NCBI GenBank assembly: GCA_966128725.1
Contig: CBHYLN010000118.1
Coordinates: 1 to 16,754 of the forward strand
From: JAFDZV01 sp966128725
GTDB taxonomy: Bacteria > Bacteroidota > Ignavibacteria > OLB7
Length of the DNA stretch: 16,754 nucleotides
Reading direction: 5' to 3'
Position numbers and translations under genes: made by a program. Position 1 is the stretch's first letter. Each line of letters begins with the position of its first letter. Of the stretch, positions 14,522-16,754 are shown piece by piece. Below the pieces are notes generated by a model, which did no database searches, was not told the DNA's origin, and worked only from the letters and a program-made list of their open reading frames with translations.

Positions 14522-16663
14522 ATGAACCATCCAGGTGGTACCCATAATCACGGTCCGGATGATGCGGGCATGCACCGGAATGAGCACAACGAACAAGACC
14601 GGGCTGCCCATAATCATGCCGCGCATGCACAGGTGAACGATGCTTTTACGGAGCACGCTCACGCGGCTCACAGCGGCGCCAATCGCGAGCACACGGCTCA
14701 TGCTCATGGTGGGCACGATCATGCCCAGATGGTTGATGACTTCCGGCGTCGCTTCTGGGTCTCCATTGTGCTGACACTTCCCATTGTCGTGCTTTCGCCC
14801 ATGTTGCAGATGTGGGCGGGGCTTGGCGATCGGCTGCGTTTCGCGGGCGACGGTTACCTGCTGTTCGGGATTGCCAGCGTTGTTTTCCTCCACGGTGGTT
14901 ATCCCTTCCTGAAGGGGCTTGCCGGGGAGTTGGGCGCACGTAAACCCGGCATGATGACGCTTGTGGCGGTAGCAATCACCACGGCGTACGTATACAGCTC
15001 AGCGGTGGTGTTCGGGTTGAGCGGAGAGGGATTCTTCTGGGAGCTTGCAACTCTTATCGATCTGATGCTGCTCGGTCACTGGGTGGAGATGCGTTCGGTT
15101 ATGGGAGCTTCCCGGGCGCTGGAGGAGCTTGCCCGTCTGATGCCCGCCGATGCGCACAAGGTGTTCCCCGATGGCTCGGTGCGTGATGTGCCGCTCAACG
15201 AGCTTGTTGGCGGCGACCGGGTACTGGTACGGCCCGGGGAGAAGATTCCGGCTGACGGCCAGGTGGTTGAGGGTGCGACGTCGGTGAACGAGGCGATGCT
15301 GACCGGCGAGTCCAAGCCGGTGAACAAAAGCGTGGGCGCCGAGGTGATTGGCGGCGCGATCAACGGCGAGGGCGCGATTACCGTTGAGGTGCGCCGAACG
15401 GGGAAGGATTCCTTCCTGGCGCAGGTGATCGATCTGGTACAGCAGGCTCAGCAAAGCAAATCAAGAACTCAGGATCTCGCCAATCGCGCCGCGCTCTGGC
15501 TTACGTTGATTGCGATCGGCGGTGGCGGCATCACCTTCGTATTCTGGTTTATGAAGCCTGGTGTGGATCTCGCGTTTGCTATCGAGCGCGCCGTTACCGT
15601 GATGGTGATCTCCTGCCCGCATGCGTTGGGGCTTGCCGTGCCGCTTGTTGTTGCCGTTTCCACCGCGCTTGCGGCCGGCAGCGGACTTCTGGTGCGCGAT
15701 CGATCGGCGTTCGAGAATGCACGGAATATCAATGCGGTGATCTTCGACAAAACCGGCACGCTCACCGAGGGCCGCTTTGGGGTTACCGAGGTGATCCTGT
15801 TGAACGATACGATCACCGCTGACAACCTGATGCGGCTGGCGGCGGCCGTGGAACGTAACTCGCAGCACCCTATCGCCGCCGGCATCGTGGCCGCCGTACA
15901 GGAGATTCCGGCCGTCACGAACTTCCAATCCATTACCGGCAAGGGGGCGCAGGGAACCGTTGAAGGTCGGGCCGTTGCTGTTGTGAGCCCTGGATATCTT
16001 CGTGAGCGGGATATGCTCCTCAACGATGACCGGGTCGAAGCGCTGCGTGCCCAGGGAAAAACCGTGGTCTTCGTGCTTGTTGATGGTGTCCTGCATGGTG
16101 CGATTGCGCTGGCCGACATCGTTCGCCCGGAATCACATGCCGCGATAACGAAGCTCCGCACGATGGGTATACGGACGATGATGCTGACCGGTGATAATGG
16201 CAGCGTCGCGAAATGGGTGGCCGGGCAGATTGGTCTGGACGAATACTTCGCTGAAGTGCTTCCGCACGAGAAGGCGACAAAAGTAAGGGAAGTGCAGGCG
16301 CGTGGAATGGTGGTGGGGATGACGGGCGACGGCGTGAACGATGCTCCGGCGCTTGCGCAGGCCGATGTAGGGATGGCCATCGGCGCCGGCACGGATGTAG
16401 CGATCGAGACGGCGGATATCGTCCTGGTGCATAGCAACCCGCTGGATGTTGTTGCGATCATCGATCTGGCGTCTTCCACGTATCGGAAGATGGTGCAGAA
16501 TCTATGGTGGGCCACGGGCTACAACGCTGTGGCGATACCGCTGGCAGCCGGCGTCTTGTACGATTACGGGATCGTTCTGAGCCCGGCTGTCGGCGCGGTG
16601 CTGATGTCCATCAGCACGATCGTTGTTGCGATTAACGCCCGGATGCTGAAGTTGCAGCGGTAA
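14522..16663 (+). CDS. copB: P1B-type copper-transporting ATPase, CPH (CopB) class
   Basis: A 713-aa inner-membrane pump that uses ATP to export copper (or possibly silver). The cytosolic N-terminus has 16 histidines in its first 67 residues (HGGHDH and others) and no CxxC metal-binding domain. All P-type motifs are present: TGES at 261-264 (actuator), CPH at 365-367 in the transport helix, DKTGT with the phosphorylated D409, HP at 449-450, MLTGDN near 554-559, TGDGVND at 601-607, YN at 667-668 and MSIST at 695-699. CPH in place of CPC, with the His-rich leader, marks the P1B-3/CopB class, associated with Cu(II) or Cu(I). The length is normal. The start at 14522 begins the His-rich region. 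No copper regulator or chaperone gene is in the window. Confidence 0.95.
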   Translation: MNHPGGTHNHGPDDAGMHRNEHNEQDRAAHNHAAHAQVNDAFTEHAHAAHSGANREHTAHAHGGHDHAQMVDDFRRRFWVSIVLTLPIVVLSPMLQMWAGLGDRLRFAGDGYLLFGIASVVFLHGGYPFLKGLAGELGARKPGMMTLVAVAITTAYVYSSAVVFGLSGEGFFWELATLIDLMLLGHWVEMRSVMGASRALEELARLMPADAHKVFPDGSVRDVPLNELVGGDRVLVRPGEKIPADGQVVEGATSVNEAMLTGESKPVNKSVGAEVIGGAINGEGAITVEVRRTGKDSFLAQVIDLVQQAQQSKSRTQDLANRAALWLTLIAIGGGGITFVFWFMKPGVDLAFAIERAVTVMVISCPHALGLAVPLVVAVSTALAAGSGLLVRDRSAFENARNINAVIFDKTGTLTEGRFGVTEVILLNDTITADNLMRLAAAVERNSQHPIAAGIVAAVQEIPAVTNFQSITGKGAQGTVEGRAVAVVSPGYLRERDMLLNDDRVEALRAQGKTVVFVLVDGVLHGAIALADIVRPESHAAITKLRTMGIRTMMLTGDNGSVAKWVAGQIGLDEYFAEVLPHEKATKVREVQARGMVVGMTGDGVNDAPALAQADVGMAIGAGTDVAIETADIVLVHSNPLDVVAIIDLASSTYRKMVQNLWWATGYNAVAIPLAAGVLYDYGIVLSPAVGAVLMSISTIVVAINARMLKLQR

Positions 16664-16700
16664 CCAACAACGTCGCGCTCTGAACGGCCTGCCGACGACC

Positions 16701-16754
16701 TTTCCGGGCAACCTTCTTTCCGGGCAACCTTCTTTCCGGGCAACCTTCTTTCCG
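16701..16754. repeat. 16-bp tandem repeat running off the window edge
   Basis: TTTCCGGGCAACCTTC occurs three times head to tail (16701-16716, 16717-16732, 16733-16748), identical each time, with 6 bases of a fourth copy before the sequence ends. It begins 38 bases after the copB stop codon. The true copy number lies beyond the window. Confidence 0.95.

Noticed and set aside
16701..16754. CRISPR array
   Set aside because: The 16-bp units are directly adjacent with no spacers.

Overview
This window is a piece of a GC-rich (roughly 60%) bacterial chromosome. Most genes lack a clear Shine-Dalgarno sequence. The content includes an OmpA-family outer-membrane protein with thrombospondin type 3 calcium repeats, a Cys-rich secreted protein, a periplasmic TPR protein and an aspartokinase next to a lineage-type unknown. 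It fits a Gram-negative member of the FCB group (Bacteroidota/Chlorobiota relatives, perhaps an Ignavibacteria- or Kapabacteria-like lineage). That placement is inference; there is no rRNA or marker gene here to prove it.

Left part (1-5300, all genes on the minus strand): a large OmpA/TSP3 protein (156-2048), a 640-bp gene-free stretch with a terminator, a small secreted protein with 12 cysteines in its mature part (2688-3086), aspartokinase lysC (3291-4664), and an unknown 204-aa protein whose stop codon overlaps the lysC start (TGATG). Middle (5300-7800, plus strand): a signal-peptide TPR protein, a dense block of three hairpins ending in a textbook terminator only 22 nt before the next start codon, and an exported SRPBCC-fold protein.

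Right part (7818-14464) is the accessory region. A tyrosine recombinase with the integron-integrase (IntI) signature lies on the minus strand. A 500-bp gene-free spacer holding a nested inverted repeat separates it from a divergent plus-strand cluster. That cluster starts with a 1167-aa polymorphic toxin. It has a disordered N-terminus, a paired hydrophobic module like those of contractile-injection-system toxins, and an EndoU-type RNase tip of visibly lower GC. Three small genes follow: an immunity candidate 12 nt after the toxin, a two-CxxC protein, and a longer paralogue of the first immunity candidate carrying a C-terminal MbcA/ParS-like motif. The arrangement (recombinase, structured spacer, modular toxin with a foreign tip, string of immunity candidates) is the most interesting system in the window.

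The window ends with a CPH-type P1B ATPase (copB) with a His-rich N-terminus, and a 16-bp tandem repeat that runs off the right edge.
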